IMG/VR virus record: IMGVR_UViG_3300027754_000307 | Coordinates: 1-31,052 of that record | Source of the DNA: a virus | DNA: 31,052 nucleotides | Reading direction: 5' to 3' (one strand) | In this document: in pieces, positions 11,981-20,413 of the stretch | Numbering within the stretch: the first letter of the stretch is position 1 | Layout of the letters: each line of letters begins with the position of its first letter | Made by a program: the position numbers and the translations under genes | The notes under the pieces: generated by a model | Databases searched by the model: none | What the model saw: the letters and a program-made list of their open reading frames with translations, nothing else | What the model was told of the DNA's origin: nothing

Positions 11981-12138
11981 TTTTTGACGACCGAGGCGAT
12001 GGTACAGACGGCAGCACAGAATCCGGCGAGTCCGCAGGCGAGGCTGATCCACTCGTTGCTGGCGTGGAGCGTAACCGAACCCAGAAACCCAACGCCCGAT
12101 GCGGCGGTCCCGGCGGTATGTTTGACGATGTCGTCCAT
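11968..12138 (-). CDS. Small membrane protein, holin-like (56 aa)
   Basis: A short frame starts at 12138 (MDDIVKHTAGTAASGVGFLG). A continuous hydrophobic region (GVGFLGSVTLHA...WISLACGLAGFCAAVCTIASVV) can form two spans and ends in a basic tail (KKWNR). This is the typical shape of a class II holin. It directly precedes a second small membrane protein, so the two may be a holin/antiholin pair. No endolysin gene is adjacent; the only peptidoglycan hydrolase in the window is in the early operon. Confidence 0.6.
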   Translation of the reverse strand: MDDIVKHTAGTAASGVGFLGSVTLHASNEWISLACGLAGFCAAVCTIASVVKKWNR

Positions 12139-12140
12139 AC

Positions 12141-12497
12141 CTATTTCAATTTGATGGCCACGATGAACTTGCCGTCCTGCTCGTAGAGGTACACGGAGGA
12201 CAGGTTGGCCGTGGTAATCGGCACGCTGGCGGTCACTCCCCCCGCTTGAACGGCAGCAATGATGCCTGCCATCTGCTCGGGCGAAAGCGTGATTGGGTCC
12301 ACTGTGGTCACGGTCTGGGTGGTAACGGTTATGGACGGGAGCGGTTGCGGCGCTGCTGGCTCGGCTGGTGCTGAATCAACAACAGGCGCGGCTGGCTCGG
12401 CGATGGGCGCAGTCGGTTCAACGGCAGGTTCCGTGGGCGCGTCTTGGGCGCGGAGGGTTAGAGCGAGGGCGAGGAGGAGGAGGATAGTGTGTTTCAT
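12141..12497 (-). CDS. Secreted Pro/Ala-rich protein (118 aa)
   Basis: A signal peptide (MKHTILLLLALALTLRA, cleavage before QD) precedes a Pro/Ala/Glu-rich linker (residues 20-52) and a small C-terminal domain with S-P-E-Q-M-A-G-I-I-A-A-V and V-Y-L-Y-E-Q-D-G-K-F-I-V. The first five residues and the upstream bases are identical to the 229-aa gene next to it. A mature protein outside the cytoplasm is predicted. Function unknown; it ends the fibre cassette. Confidence 0.7.
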   Translation of the reverse strand: MKHTILLLLALALTLRAQDAPTEPAVEPTAPIAEPAAPVVDSAPAEPAAPQPLPSITVTTQTVTTVDPITLSPEQMAGIIAAVQAGGVTASVPITTANLSSVYLYEQDGKFIVAIKLK

Positions 12498-12503
12498 AGA
12501 TTA
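12484..12503. repeat. 20-bp exact repeat over a signal-peptide start, copy A
   Basis: ATAGTGTGTTTCATAGATTA recurs exactly at 13177-13196. It spans the start codon and first residues (MKHTI) of the 118-aa gene. Confidence 0.85.
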
Positions 12504-13190
12504 TCTAATGCGTGTCACCTTGACATAACTATTGGTGGTGATGTACGGAGGACTTACAGGGTCAACTGCTTGCTGATACAAGATGGGATTATAGGTATTT
12601 GTTTGAGTTGTAATAACTGTAAAAAATCCCCTAGACCAAGAAGCAGGAAAACCTCCCACACTATATATTGGCATAAAATTATTGCCTAATTGAGAATCTA
12701 CATAATTTGCTGCCGCGTAAACATAGCCTCTATCAACCGTTCCAAGCCAAACATCGGTTCCTATTTTTTGCAAATTACCGCTTATTCCTCCCGATGCTGA
12801 AGCTGTTGCGCCCCATACAATTATTTCCACCGCCCATGTGCCGGGTGTAAGAGTAAAACTTAACGCGCAATTTGTTCTTGCCGCTCCTACTCCAGTTGTA
12901 TTTGTTGCGCCATAAATGTTTGTAGTTGAATAATACAACGTAGTAAGCCCAACAATGTTAGTCGGAGAAATATTCGTCAACCCGCTCCCATTGCCCGTCA
13001 GAACGCTATTGGTCAGGCCAACGCCGCCATACACGCCGTTTGTTCCGCCATACGCCGTAACGTTGGTGATTGCGCTGCCATCCAGACCGTTGATAGGAGT
13101 GGAGATAACGACGCCGCCAGCCGTGGTTATTCCAGCTTGAGAAACACTTGCTAGGAATAGCGCAAGGAGGAGAAATATAGTGTGTTTCAT
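12501..13190 (-). CDS. Fibre-like protein with signal peptide (229 aa)
   Basis: Residues 1-19 are a signal peptide (MKHTIFLLLALFLASVSQA). A Gly/Asn/Thr-rich fibre segment follows with a G-N-G-S-G-L-T-N-I joint at 66-74. After that comes a distinct C-terminal domain with beta-sandwich-like segments (LSFTLTPGTWAVEIIVWGATASASGG). The GC-rich N-terminal DNA changes to AT-rich DNA just at the joint, so the C-terminal domain looks swapped in. It probably serves as a receptor-binding or adhesion protein. The signal peptide is unexpected for a virion protein. Confidence 0.75.
   Translation of the reverse strand: MKHTIFLLLALFLASVSQAGITTAGGVVISTPINGLDGSAITNVTAYGGTNGVYGGVGLTNSVLTGNGSGLTNISPTNIVGLTTLYYSTTNIYGATNTTGVGAARTNCALSFTLTPGTWAVEIIVWGATASASGGISGNLQKIGTDVWLGTVDRGYVYAAANYVDSQLGNNFMPIYSVGGFPASWSRGFFTVITTQTNTYNPILYQQAVDPVSPPYITTNSYVKVTRIR
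12969..13002. repeat. 34-bp fibre joint repeat, copy A (GNGSGLTNI)
   Basis: It matches 13686-13719 at 30 of 34 positions. It encodes the joint in the 229-aa protein and lies at a GC-rich to AT-rich switch. Confidence 0.8.
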
Positions 13191-13196
13191 AGATTA
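13177..13196. repeat. 20-bp exact repeat over a signal-peptide start, copy B
   Basis: Exact partner of 12484-12503, spanning the start of the 229-aa gene. The pair indicates duplication of the leader. Confidence 0.85.
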
Positions 13197-15623
13197 GTAG
13201 GCGTAAAGTCTGATTCCCAAAATCCAAATTGGAGATGTGTATCTATAACTGGCATTTCCAATTTCAACATTTAATTGAGCATTGGTCATTGCGGTAGTAA
13301 GCACATTGGTAAAATTAACAAGATTCAATCCACTATTAAAAGTGGTGGGTAAATCTTTTGATAAATCTATATTGGTTCCAGTTGTTAAATCATAGCCAAC
13401 AAAGGTCTGATGTTGGTATGCAATGGAAAATGTATTTGTGGCAACAATAATAAAGGAAATCACAAGATTCTTGTATGGAGTATAATCATCGGGGTCAATG
13501 CGCCACGGAACGCTAATATAGGTTCCATTTGTGGCCACTTGGAGGCAATGCAAATACCCACCTTGAGAAGCATTTGGAATTGCTTGCCATGATGTGTTAG
13601 CTGGCAATCCGCCGTAAGTATTGTATCCCGACAAGACTTGCTGAACTGGATAAAATTTAGATTTTGAAGAAATGGCAGATATGGGAATATTCGTCAACCC
13701 GCTTCCATCTCCCGCCAGATTGGTAAATGTAATAGACGATGCCGTCAGGTTGCCGCTGATAGATAGGTTAGTCGATACTGTCAGCGTTGGAGTGGTGAGT
13801 GAGGTAGCTGTAAGGAGTCCGTTGGTCTGGGTTACGCCGCCCACTTTGCCATTGCCGTTCACGTCCAGCGCGGTCTGTGCGCCGACGGCGAGGCCGGTGA
13901 GGGTTGGGCTGGCGTTGTTGGTAACGGCTGCTGCGATTGTTACAATCTGTCCTGCCGTTAGGTTGGTCACGCTGGACGCGGCAAAAGCGGTGGAGTTGCT
14001 ATAAGCCGCCGTTCCGAGGCCCGTTATTCCAGTCGATGGGATGTTGGTTAATCCAGTTCCGTTACCAGTAAATGTGCCGACGTAATTTTGATTGGCTGAT
14101 GGAACGGTTCCAACTGTTATGTGCGAGACGTTGCCATTGCCAATCAAGAAACGCCAAGTCGGATTGCCAGTTGTTGACGTGACATACCAGCGCAAGAGCA
14201 ACTGCGGGCTGTTGGTCAGATTCACGTTAAGATAAGGCGTGTTGGTCAAAGCGATTGCCAAGTTAACGGGAACTGCAATATCCGAACTGTAAGTATTGTC
14301 AGAAGAATAGCCCAGTTTTACTGACGTTCCGTTGGTATTGTAAAGCCACATTTCAGGGTGCGCCGTTATAGAACCGCCGCCAGTTATTTGGACGTAGGTG
14401 TAAAGGTTAATCGGAACGGACTGGATGTAGGAGATTGAATTAGTCTGGAGCCGTGCGGTAAAATACGTCCCGTTTGTGAACGATGAGATTGTATTAGTCT
14501 GGGATGTTGTGGGATTTACCAGCACCATGGTTGATGGCGTTCCAACATTGGTGATGGAAACCCCGGAAGAATTGGTTGAGAAATACAAATCAAAGTTGGC
14601 CGCCATTACGGATTGGACATATTCAGCCGTGACAAATTCATTGGCAAGCGGGTCGAGTCGGCTGGTCGATACATCGTAGGCGTGGTTGGTGACGTAAAGA
14701 TTATTTGCGATAAAGACGTTGCTTAACATTGTCGCCGAATTGGTGACGGTGACGGTTCCATTCAGATTGATTTTGCCGTCTCGGTATCCGCCAGAACCTG
14801 TTCCGGCGGCAATGTTAACATCTGAACCGCGTCCGTAAACAGTAGGGTCGCTGCTGTTGCCGGAACCATTTCCGGCTTGAATAGATAAATCGGCAGCGCT
14901 GTTTTGCGCTCCGTAGGATGTTCCAGTTGCAATGCTGACTGTTCCGCCGGAGCTATTGGGACCGGCGTTATCTCCACCGCCCGACTGAATGTTAATTCCG
15001 GCTCCATCAATACTGTTCCCTGTTTGATTAATATTAAGCGTTCCTGTTGAGTTAAAGAGAGTGCCCTGAATGTCGGCAAAATTCGTAACTGTGATGGACG
15101 CAAAGTTGGTGACTGTCGCGGCAGCGGGCGCGGACGCATTGATCTTAACCAGCGCGCCATTGGTGGTGAAAGTGATGTTGGTGCCGGGGGAAAGGATCAG
15201 TGAGAATCGGGCATCACTGGCAGCCTGGCTGTAGGCGATTGCCCCGTAATAAAGATTGGTGCTGATTACCGTGTAGGCGCTGGCATTCACATTCCCGGTG
15301 ACGTTGGTTCCGAACCAGTTGGTGAGCTGTCCGATGCTGCCGCCATTGGCGTCTTGCAGGATGACGCGGTAGCTGAACCCGTTGTACAGGTTGCTGACCG
15401 TGAGGGCGCCGGCCGTGCTGGTCTGGCGGGTGATCGTGGTGGGGAACACGATGTTGGTACCGACCAGACCGATGGGCTGGATGGGGGTGATCTGGACGCG
15501 CTTGACGGACTGAGGCGATCCGGTGAAGTCGGCGAAGTTGTAGGTGGCGTTGACTGTTTGGCTGGAGCAGTGAAGCCGGCCCGCCAGCAGAAGCAGCGCA
15601 ATGAGGAAACTCAGCTTTTTCAT
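13194..15623 (-). CDS. Large fibre-like protein with signal peptide (809 aa)
   Basis: A signal peptide (MKKLSFLIALLLLAGRLHC) precedes an Asn/Thr/Gly-rich protein. A beta-rich N-terminal domain (residues 25-130) leads to a repetitive fibre body and two G-x-G-x-G-L-T-N-I-P joints (about 520 and 636-644). The C-terminal domain of about 165 residues is encoded by AT-rich DNA beginning at the second joint. Size and composition fit a side or tail fibre that binds host surface. The five-copy AGTCAAGTTT element precedes its start. No chaperone gene is recognised nearby. Confidence 0.75.
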   Translation of the reverse strand: MKKLSFLIALLLLAGRLHCSSQTVNATYNFADFTGSPQSVKRVQITPIQPIGLVGTNIVFPTTITRQTSTAGALTVSNLYNGFSYRVILQDANGGSIGQLTNWFGTNVTGNVNASAYTVISTNLYYGAIAYSQAASDARFSLILSPGTNITFTTNGALVKINASAPAAATVTNFASITVTNFADIQGTLFNSTGTLNINQTGNSIDGAGINIQSGGGDNAGPNSSGGTVSIATGTSYGAQNSAADLSIQAGNGSGNSSDPTVYGRGSDVNIAAGTGSGGYRDGKINLNGTVTVTNSATMLSNVFIANNLYVTNHAYDVSTSRLDPLANEFVTAEYVQSVMAANFDLYFSTNSSGVSITNVGTPSTMVLVNPTTSQTNTISSFTNGTYFTARLQTNSISYIQSVPINLYTYVQITGGGSITAHPEMWLYNTNGTSVKLGYSSDNTYSSDIAVPVNLAIALTNTPYLNVNLTNSPQLLLRWYVTSTTGNPTWRFLIGNGNVSHITVGTVPSANQNYVGTFTGNGTGLTNIPSTGITGLGTAAYSNSTAFAASSVTNLTAGQIVTIAAAVTNNASPTLTGLAVGAQTALDVNGNGKVGGVTQTNGLLTATSLTTPTLTVSTNLSISGNLTASSITFTNLAGDGSGLTNIPISAISSKSKFYPVQQVLSGYNTYGGLPANTSWQAIPNASQGGYLHCLQVATNGTYISVPWRIDPDDYTPYKNLVISFIIVATNTFSIAYQHQTFVGYDLTTGTNIDLSKDLPTTFNSGLNLVNFTNVLTTAMTNAQLNVEIGNASYRYTSPIWILGIRLYAY
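13686..13719. repeat. 34-bp fibre joint repeat, copy B (GDGSGLTNI)
   Basis: Partner of copy A in the 809-aa gene. Sequence below it (13200-13680) is AT-rich, above it GC-rich. Confidence 0.8.
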
Positions 15624-15625
15624 GT

Positions 15626-15651
15626 TCTATAATGGGCGAGGAGTCAAGTTT
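15626..15651 (-). promoter_or_regulatory. Conserved start-site element, copy 1
   Basis: On the minus strand it reads AAACTTGACT, 10 bp, TATAGA, and ends 2 bp before the ATG of the 809-aa fibre. One of five AGTCAAGTTT (plus-strand) copies in the window; see the finding. Confidence 0.75.
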
Positions 15652-15676
15652 ACAAGGGGGAGGGCTGGGGTCGGGT

Positions 15677-15991
15677 TCAACCGTTAATGGGAGCAATCTT
15701 GTTGAGCTGCTCGCGGCGTTTGGAGCATCCGCCGCAGCCTTGAATGTTCGTTCCAGCCACGGAATCAATGGCCTTGGCAATGGGGTTGGCTATCTTGTGG
15801 ACGATGTCGCCCAGCCCTCGGACGCCATTCAACCTCTCGGGCGTGAATTGCGTGACGATGGCTTCCAGCGCGTTGTTCTCAATCAAAAGCCAGTCTCCTT
15901 GGACGTCGCCGGCCTCGATGAGGGCATCGGCGTATCCGGCGGGACGGGTGAGGCGGCAGTCGGCGATGTGCTGGAGGCTGATTTTTACCAT
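15677..15991 (-). CDS. Conserved phage tail-region protein (104 aa)
   Basis: The start M-V-K-I-S-L-Q-H-I-A-D-C-R-L-T-R-P-A-G-Y and the ending C-G-G-C-S-K-R-R-E-Q-L-N-K match a small protein type I have often seen in phage tail regions, with an unknown role. The C-x2-C followed by K-R-R may bind metal. It overlaps the 259-aa gene by 7 bp. About 50 bp separate it from the fibre gene, and that gap holds start-site element 1. Confidence 0.65.
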   Translation of the reverse strand: MVKISLQHIADCRLTRPAGYADALIEAGDVQGDWLLIENNALEAIVTQFTPERLNGVRGLGDIVHKIANPIAKAIDSVAGTNIQGCGGCSKRREQLNKIAPING

Positions 15992-16764
15992 GTGTTCGTG
16001 GGGATGGCGATGCGGCGCCAGTCATTGTTGCCCACGCTTATGTAGAGGTAGTTGGTGTCCGCACCAATTAGGCCGGCGCCGAGGCCGTAGGTGCTGGAGC
16101 CCGAGTTGGTGACGGTGGCGGGCACGAGCCGAACTTTCTCAAACTCGAAGGACTGGGACTTGAACTGGTTGAACCGGCCGTTTAGTTCAGGCGATGCAAG
16201 CGCGTAGACGGCGACCGATCCGGTGCTGGTTCCGCCCAGGCTGGACAGGTAGGTGCCGGTGTAGGTGTAATTGGTGTAGACGTTGGTGTAGGTGACGGAG
16301 TTGGTCCCGAAGACGTTGGTGAGGTAGTTGGTGAAGGTGTAGGCGGTGGCAAGGTTGGTGCGCGTCCATGGCAGCCATGTGGAGCCATCGGTGGACATAT
16401 AATTGGTGAAGGATTTATTGGTTCCAGTCAGCGATCCGGAGACATCGAACTGCCAGACGTTGGTGAACCGGCCGAAGTAATTAGATGTGCCGAAGGCGTA
16501 GCCGTTAGTGAGTAGCAGGGTGGTGAGGCCCGAGCTGCGGACAAAGCCCGTGGTCGCTGGGTTGGTGACGATGGCAAGGGTGTTGGAGAAGTTGACGCCC
16601 AGCTGGTTTGCCAGCCACAAGTCGTTGGCATTGATCTTGAGCCAGGTGGCGCGGCCAATGCGTTCGCCCGTGCCGGTGTCGTTGGTGGCGCCCACGTTGA
16701 TGAAGTTGAGTTGGGCGGATGCGGTGCAGGCCCACACGAGGAGGATAAGGATAGCGTTTTTCAT
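15985..16764 (-). CDS. Fibre protein with signal peptide and tail-attachment motif (259 aa)
   Basis: A signal peptide (MKNAILILLVWACTASA, cleavage before QL) is followed at once by F-I-N-V-G-A-T-N-D-T-G-T-G-E-R-I-G-R-A-T-W-L-K-I-N-A-N. This is a variant of the N-D-G-T-G-D-x-L-R-x-A-F-x-K-I-N-x-N motif typical of tail or baseplate fibre N-termini. An Asn/Thr/Tyr-rich fibre body follows, and the C-terminus ends Y-L-Y-I-S-V-G-N-N-D-W-R-R-I-A-I-P. The attachment motif argues for a virion protein, while the leader argues for export. Confidence 0.8.
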   Translation of the reverse strand: MKNAILILLVWACTASAQLNFINVGATNDTGTGERIGRATWLKINANDLWLANQLGVNFSNTLAIVTNPATTGFVRSSGLTTLLLTNGYAFGTSNYFGRFTNVWQFDVSGSLTGTNKSFTNYMSTDGSTWLPWTRTNLATAYTFTNYLTNVFGTNSVTYTNVYTNYTYTGTYLSSLGGTSTGSVAVYALASPELNGRFNQFKSQSFEFEKVRLVPATVTNSGSSTYGLGAGLIGADTNYLYISVGNNDWRRIAIPTNTW

Positions 16765-16766
16765 AA

Positions 16767-19142
16767 TCAGGGAATGAACAGGGAATCAGCCAGTCCCCAG
16801 CCGGCATCGGTGTCGGAGGAGATGGCGTTGGTGTTGAGGGAGTCCGCGTAATTGGTGGCCACTCCTGGCTGCGCGGTAAAGCTGGCGGCTGGCTGGCCGT
16901 AGTTCCAGACGGCGGAACAAGTGGTGGACCAATCCGATTGCCCTGGCATCTTATTCCATTGCGGGTATTGGTCGGTCAAGAACTGGAGGGCAGCGCCGGC
17001 GGGGGCATAGAGCCGGGCTTCGACGAGCGGGGTTGTCACGGGATCGCAATAGTCATGGGTGCAGGGCGAGCCGTCCTTGTTCTTGCGGGCGCAGGCGGGG
17101 TCGGGGGTGACTTCGTCAGAGACCTTGGCGTCCTGTGCATCAATCCAGAACCGGTCCGACATAGCCTGCTGGACGGCGGAATACCAATGCTCAGTGGGCA
17201 GGATGGACGGATAATCGCTGTAGAAGTTGGTGGTGGCGGCTGGCCACTTGCCAAGCTCGGGAGATCCGGGCGGCAGGATGGCGATGATGCCTGGCTTCTG
17301 GCCGATGGGTTTGACGTTGCCTTCCTGAGCGGACAGAGCGCCGTTGAAATCCACGGACCGGACGTAGTAACCCTTTGGCGAGAGATCCACAGAGCAGGTG
17401 GACGGTGCCCCGGGATAGCGCAGGGTGGCTGTGGGCTGGCAGTTGGCGTCCAAGGCGTACAGGGAGGACATCAGGGAGCAATCGCCGAAGGCTCCGCCGT
17501 GGTCGTCGATGGCGCACTGGTTGGGCTGGGGACCGCAGGGAGCGGTGTAGTTCTGGGAGGGCAGCGGCTCCTTGATCTCGGCCCACTTCGCCGCCCAGAA
17601 TGCCTCCTGATTATTCGCCACGAAAGCGCAGCCGTGGTTTACAAATGGAGGAAGGTTGTATTGATAGTTTTCTTTAAACCGGCTGAATGGAGCCCATCCA
17701 GCTCCTCTGCAACTTGTGTCCAACGCTCCATCTGTCCAATGAGTTGTGGTGGTTGGCAGGTAAGACGGAGCGTAATTGCCGTAAGTGTAACAAAGGCTTC
17801 CGCCAAAATCGCAACCAGCCCCTGAATCAATGTAATGATATTCTTGCTCGTAAAAATCAAACCAGCCCTTGTCGTAATACGCTGCCGGAAGCGGTGCGCC
17901 GTAAATAGAGCCATCGTAAATGGCAAGCAGGTTTGTATCGGCAGGTGTTTCGCAATAACCGTATCCAACTCCGCCATTTATTTCTTTTGGAATAACCATT
18001 GGAGCTACATTGCAGTTACCATCTGTGCGCCAAGGATAAACAGCATCGTCGGTCATATCCCACTGATTAAGAAGAACAAGAGCGTCTGCTTGGCAAGCAG
18101 CAGCCGTATATGCAGAATTTAATGAAATTGTAATATCAAATCCAAAAGATTGAATAACAACTTGTGGGTCTTCAACTATTGGGTCCATATCCTGCCTAGC
18201 AGTCCCTGTAACGCTTACTGTACAAGTTGTTTCAGTTAATGAAATGCTTCCAGTTAATGTAATTAAAGTAGAACCGTATCCCAACGGGTCGCACCGAAGC
18301 CGAGGAACTAAATCAAATAGGAAATTTTGAAAGTTTTCTGGAGTTCCTTGATAATAAATAATATCAAAGTTGGCTTCCCCTGTTTCGCAATCCCTTATAA
18401 AATAAGGAAAATTACAAGTAACAATTCCCCTATCTGCATTTACGGCGCAGATATTAATCATTTGAACCTTGTTAAAAGTTTGCGCTTCTTCTTCTGTTGT
18501 TGTTGTTCCTGCCGTTCTTAACAAATTTAAAGTGCCGCCAAAGCTAATATATGAAGGAGGGTCTGTAAGCGTGGTACGCGCGTCTATAAAACCATTAGAA
18601 TTAAAATTTCCAGAACAATCTAAAATTCCTCCAGCAGTTAAACTTTGACTGCTGGAGCATCCCATGCTGGCTTGACCAAGATAAGAAATAATGCCACTTG
18701 CTGGGTAAAAAGTTTTAACTTGCTCATTGTAAGACATGGAGTTGATTGCAAATCCTCTATATTTTGTATCAACTTTTGGGTTTGCAACATAATCAGAAAC
18801 AAATCCATACCTTCCTTGCCAGTATTTCTTTGCATGAACGGCTTTGAATCCTTTCTTTGCAGAGCAGAGATTAGACATCAGGGGGACGCCTGTGGCAAAA
18901 GTTTGGGCAGGAAATGGAGACGGCCACTCACCTTTTCCTGTGCCATTAGTGCCGCAAGATGGGATGCTGTATGGGTCTGGATAGCAATTAGCATAAGTAT
19001 CAGAACGATATATTGGAAGCGTTCCGTCTGCCAATGCAGCGCCGCACTCCGCATCCGGAGACGTCTGGCCTGTAAGCCACGCCTTGATATTGGTGTTATT
19101 GGCCCTTGTAGGGATAGGGCAGCAGTTAATATAGCTGCTCAT
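16767..19142 (-). CDS. Large Cys-rich tail-tip or adhesin protein (791 aa)
   Basis: No signal peptide. The protein is rich in Cys, Tyr, Trp and Gly (MSSYINCCPIPTRANNTNIK; many C-pairs such as SIPSCGTNG and GWAPFSR) and looks like a multi-domain beta protein. Position after tape measure and two tail genes and before fibres suggests a tail-tip, hub or receptor-binding protein. DNA for residues of roughly 80-500 (about 17640-18900) is clearly AT-rich, whereas both ends are GC-rich, so the middle looks replaced. No known domain can be named. Confidence 0.7.
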   Translation of the reverse strand: MSSYINCCPIPTRANNTNIKAWLTGQTSPDAECGAALADGTLPIYRSDTYANCYPDPYSIPSCGTNGTGKGEWPSPFPAQTFATGVPLMSNLCSAKKGFKAVHAKKYWQGRYGFVSDYVANPKVDTKYRGFAINSMSYNEQVKTFYPASGIISYLGQASMGCSSSQSLTAGGILDCSGNFNSNGFIDARTTLTDPPSYISFGGTLNLLRTAGTTTTEEEAQTFNKVQMINICAVNADRGIVTCNFPYFIRDCETGEANFDIIYYQGTPENFQNFLFDLVPRLRCDPLGYGSTLITLTGSISLTETTCTVSVTGTARQDMDPIVEDPQVVIQSFGFDITISLNSAYTAAACQADALVLLNQWDMTDDAVYPWRTDGNCNVAPMVIPKEINGGVGYGYCETPADTNLLAIYDGSIYGAPLPAAYYDKGWFDFYEQEYHYIDSGAGCDFGGSLCYTYGNYAPSYLPTTTTHWTDGALDTSCRGAGWAPFSRFKENYQYNLPPFVNHGCAFVANNQEAFWAAKWAEIKEPLPSQNYTAPCGPQPNQCAIDDHGGAFGDCSLMSSLYALDANCQPTATLRYPGAPSTCSVDLSPKGYYVRSVDFNGALSAQEGNVKPIGQKPGIIAILPPGSPELGKWPAATTNFYSDYPSILPTEHWYSAVQQAMSDRFWIDAQDAKVSDEVTPDPACARKNKDGSPCTHDYCDPVTTPLVEARLYAPAGAALQFLTDQYPQWNKMPGQSDWSTTCSAVWNYGQPAASFTAQPGVATNYADSLNTNAISSDTDAGWGLADSLFIP

Positions 19143-19145
19143 GCA

Positions 19146-19643
19146 CTAGATGGTGACAGTGGTTCCGCCCGCGCAGATGCTCGAGGGCGTTATAAATTCC
19201 CAATAGTTCCCATCGTTGTCAGGATCAAGGCTTCCGCTGTCGGCCGGCACGGTGGGGATGTAGGCGGGGTCGTCGGTTCCATCATTCAGAAGGGCGGGGA
19301 CATCTTGCAGGCAGACCCATTTGCCAGCCACGGCCTTGGTGGAGGTGCCTGAACATAAAATGCCCGCAGTGACAATGGAGTCCGATTCAAGGATTTTGAC
19401 CACCTGATTTTTTTTATAAGAATTAACAGTGGGGTCGCCGTAGAGCTTTTTGCCATCAACCCACATCCAGCCCATGTTTCCGGCTCCTCCGGCAGTGACT
19501 CCAAGAACCGTTCCCGATAGCGACTGGCTATTGATGCGGTAACCGACGCCAGGATTGATCTGGCAGCTCTTGGCGGATTCCAAGAGCTGATTCAGCCATG
19601 GCACCAAGGAGTGGCCGCCTGTCAGTTTAGCTGGCCACTTCAT
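19146..19643 (-). CDS. Tail-region structural protein (165 aa)
   Basis: The start is placed at 19643 (MKWPAKLTGGHSLVPWLNQL) because its ATG overlaps the previous TGA (TGATG); the longer frame intrudes into that gene. The N-terminal segment resembles small tail-region proteins that begin with W-P-x-K...W-L-N-x-L. The C-terminus ends in a Gly/Thr-rich strand. It probably belongs to the distal tail. Family unrecognised. Confidence 0.65.
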   Translation of the reverse strand: MKWPAKLTGGHSLVPWLNQLLESAKSCQINPGVGYRINSQSLSGTVLGVTAGGAGNMGWMWVDGKKLYGDPTVNSYKKNQVVKILESDSIVTAGILCSGTSTKAVAGKWVCLQDVPALLNDGTDDPAYIPTVPADSGSLDPDNDGNYWEFITPSSICAGGTTVTI

Positions 19644-20410
19644 CAGATAAAGTTGTAAAGATCGTATGACCAGAGTCCCCACTCAAACTCCTGCTGCAAA
19701 TTCCATTTGCCTCCGCCGACCTGTGAGATGGTGGGGTACTTCTTCATCCATCCGTATTTCATTGTCAGTCCGTCTGATCGGGTTGGGTTAGAGTTAGAAG
19801 GAAGATTAAATAAAAGGGTGCCCGGTGTGCCTTCCAAACTTTTTAGGCTTCCAGCGTAAATGATGCTGCCGACATTGGTAAGAGACTGGGCGATGGTATA
19901 ATCGCGTCGAACAACCCGAGTGTGGCGCAGGACAGGCGCGAATATCCGAACGGATTTCACACCTGCCAAACTTAGCTTAAGCAGGGTTTCAGCAGCTGCA
20001 ATCTGGGGGCCGGAACCGGTGAAAGCGGGGGTTGTGTTGGGGCTATCAATATAAGTTTGAAGCAGTTTTTTGTTGCCATCCGTGAGCAAATTGACGGTGG
20101 CGTTGTCAGAATCAAGGATGTCCTTTTCAACCTGGTTGGGCTGCAACTCCCAGACATCTGAAAGCGGGGTGTTGGGGTCGGACTGGCCGCCGGTCTGGGA
20201 ATAATCATTGGTGGCTTCTAGCCGGTAGCATCCGCCGGAAAGAGGGGTGACGGACCATTCGTATCCCTTTAGAACAAGGGAGTCTCCCCGCGCCTGGGCG
20301 CTGGCCTCGTCGGTAAAGTCCTCGACGTATTTTTCGCCATACCCGGTGGCTTTTTTCCAGAAAGAGCTTTTGGGCTGAACGACGCTGAGTTGTCCTGTTT
20401 TAATGGCCAT
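19643..20410 (-). CDS. Tail-region structural protein (255 aa)
   Basis: A mixed alpha/beta protein with N-terminal Y-G-E-K-Y-V-E-D-F-T-D, a middle helix set (VEKDILDSDNATVNLLTDGN) and an aromatic C-terminus (WNLQQEFEWGLWSYDLYNF). It starts 3 bp after the tape measure stop and is coupled to the next gene by TGATG. Gene order suggests a distal-tail or tail-tip role. Confidence 0.65.
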   Translation of the reverse strand: MAIKTGQLSVVQPKSSFWKKATGYGEKYVEDFTDEASAQARGDSLVLKGYEWSVTPLSGGCYRLEATNDYSQTGGQSDPNTPLSDVWELQPNQVEKDILDSDNATVNLLTDGNKKLLQTYIDSPNTTPAFTGSGPQIAAAETLLKLSLAGVKSVRIFAPVLRHTRVVRRDYTIAQSLTNVGSIIYAGSLKSLEGTPGTLLFNLPSNSNPTRSDGLTMKYGWMKKYPTISQVGGGKWNLQQEFEWGLWSYDLYNFI

Positions 20411-20413
20411 AAA

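Noticed and set aside
16938-17825. A 295-codon plus-strand frame
   Set aside because: Antisense to the 791-aa tail-tip gene, Gly-rich shadow without start signals.
16767-19142. Target of a diversity-generating retroelement
   Set aside because: No reverse transcriptase and no template repeat are present in the window; the AT-rich middle looks like domain replacement.
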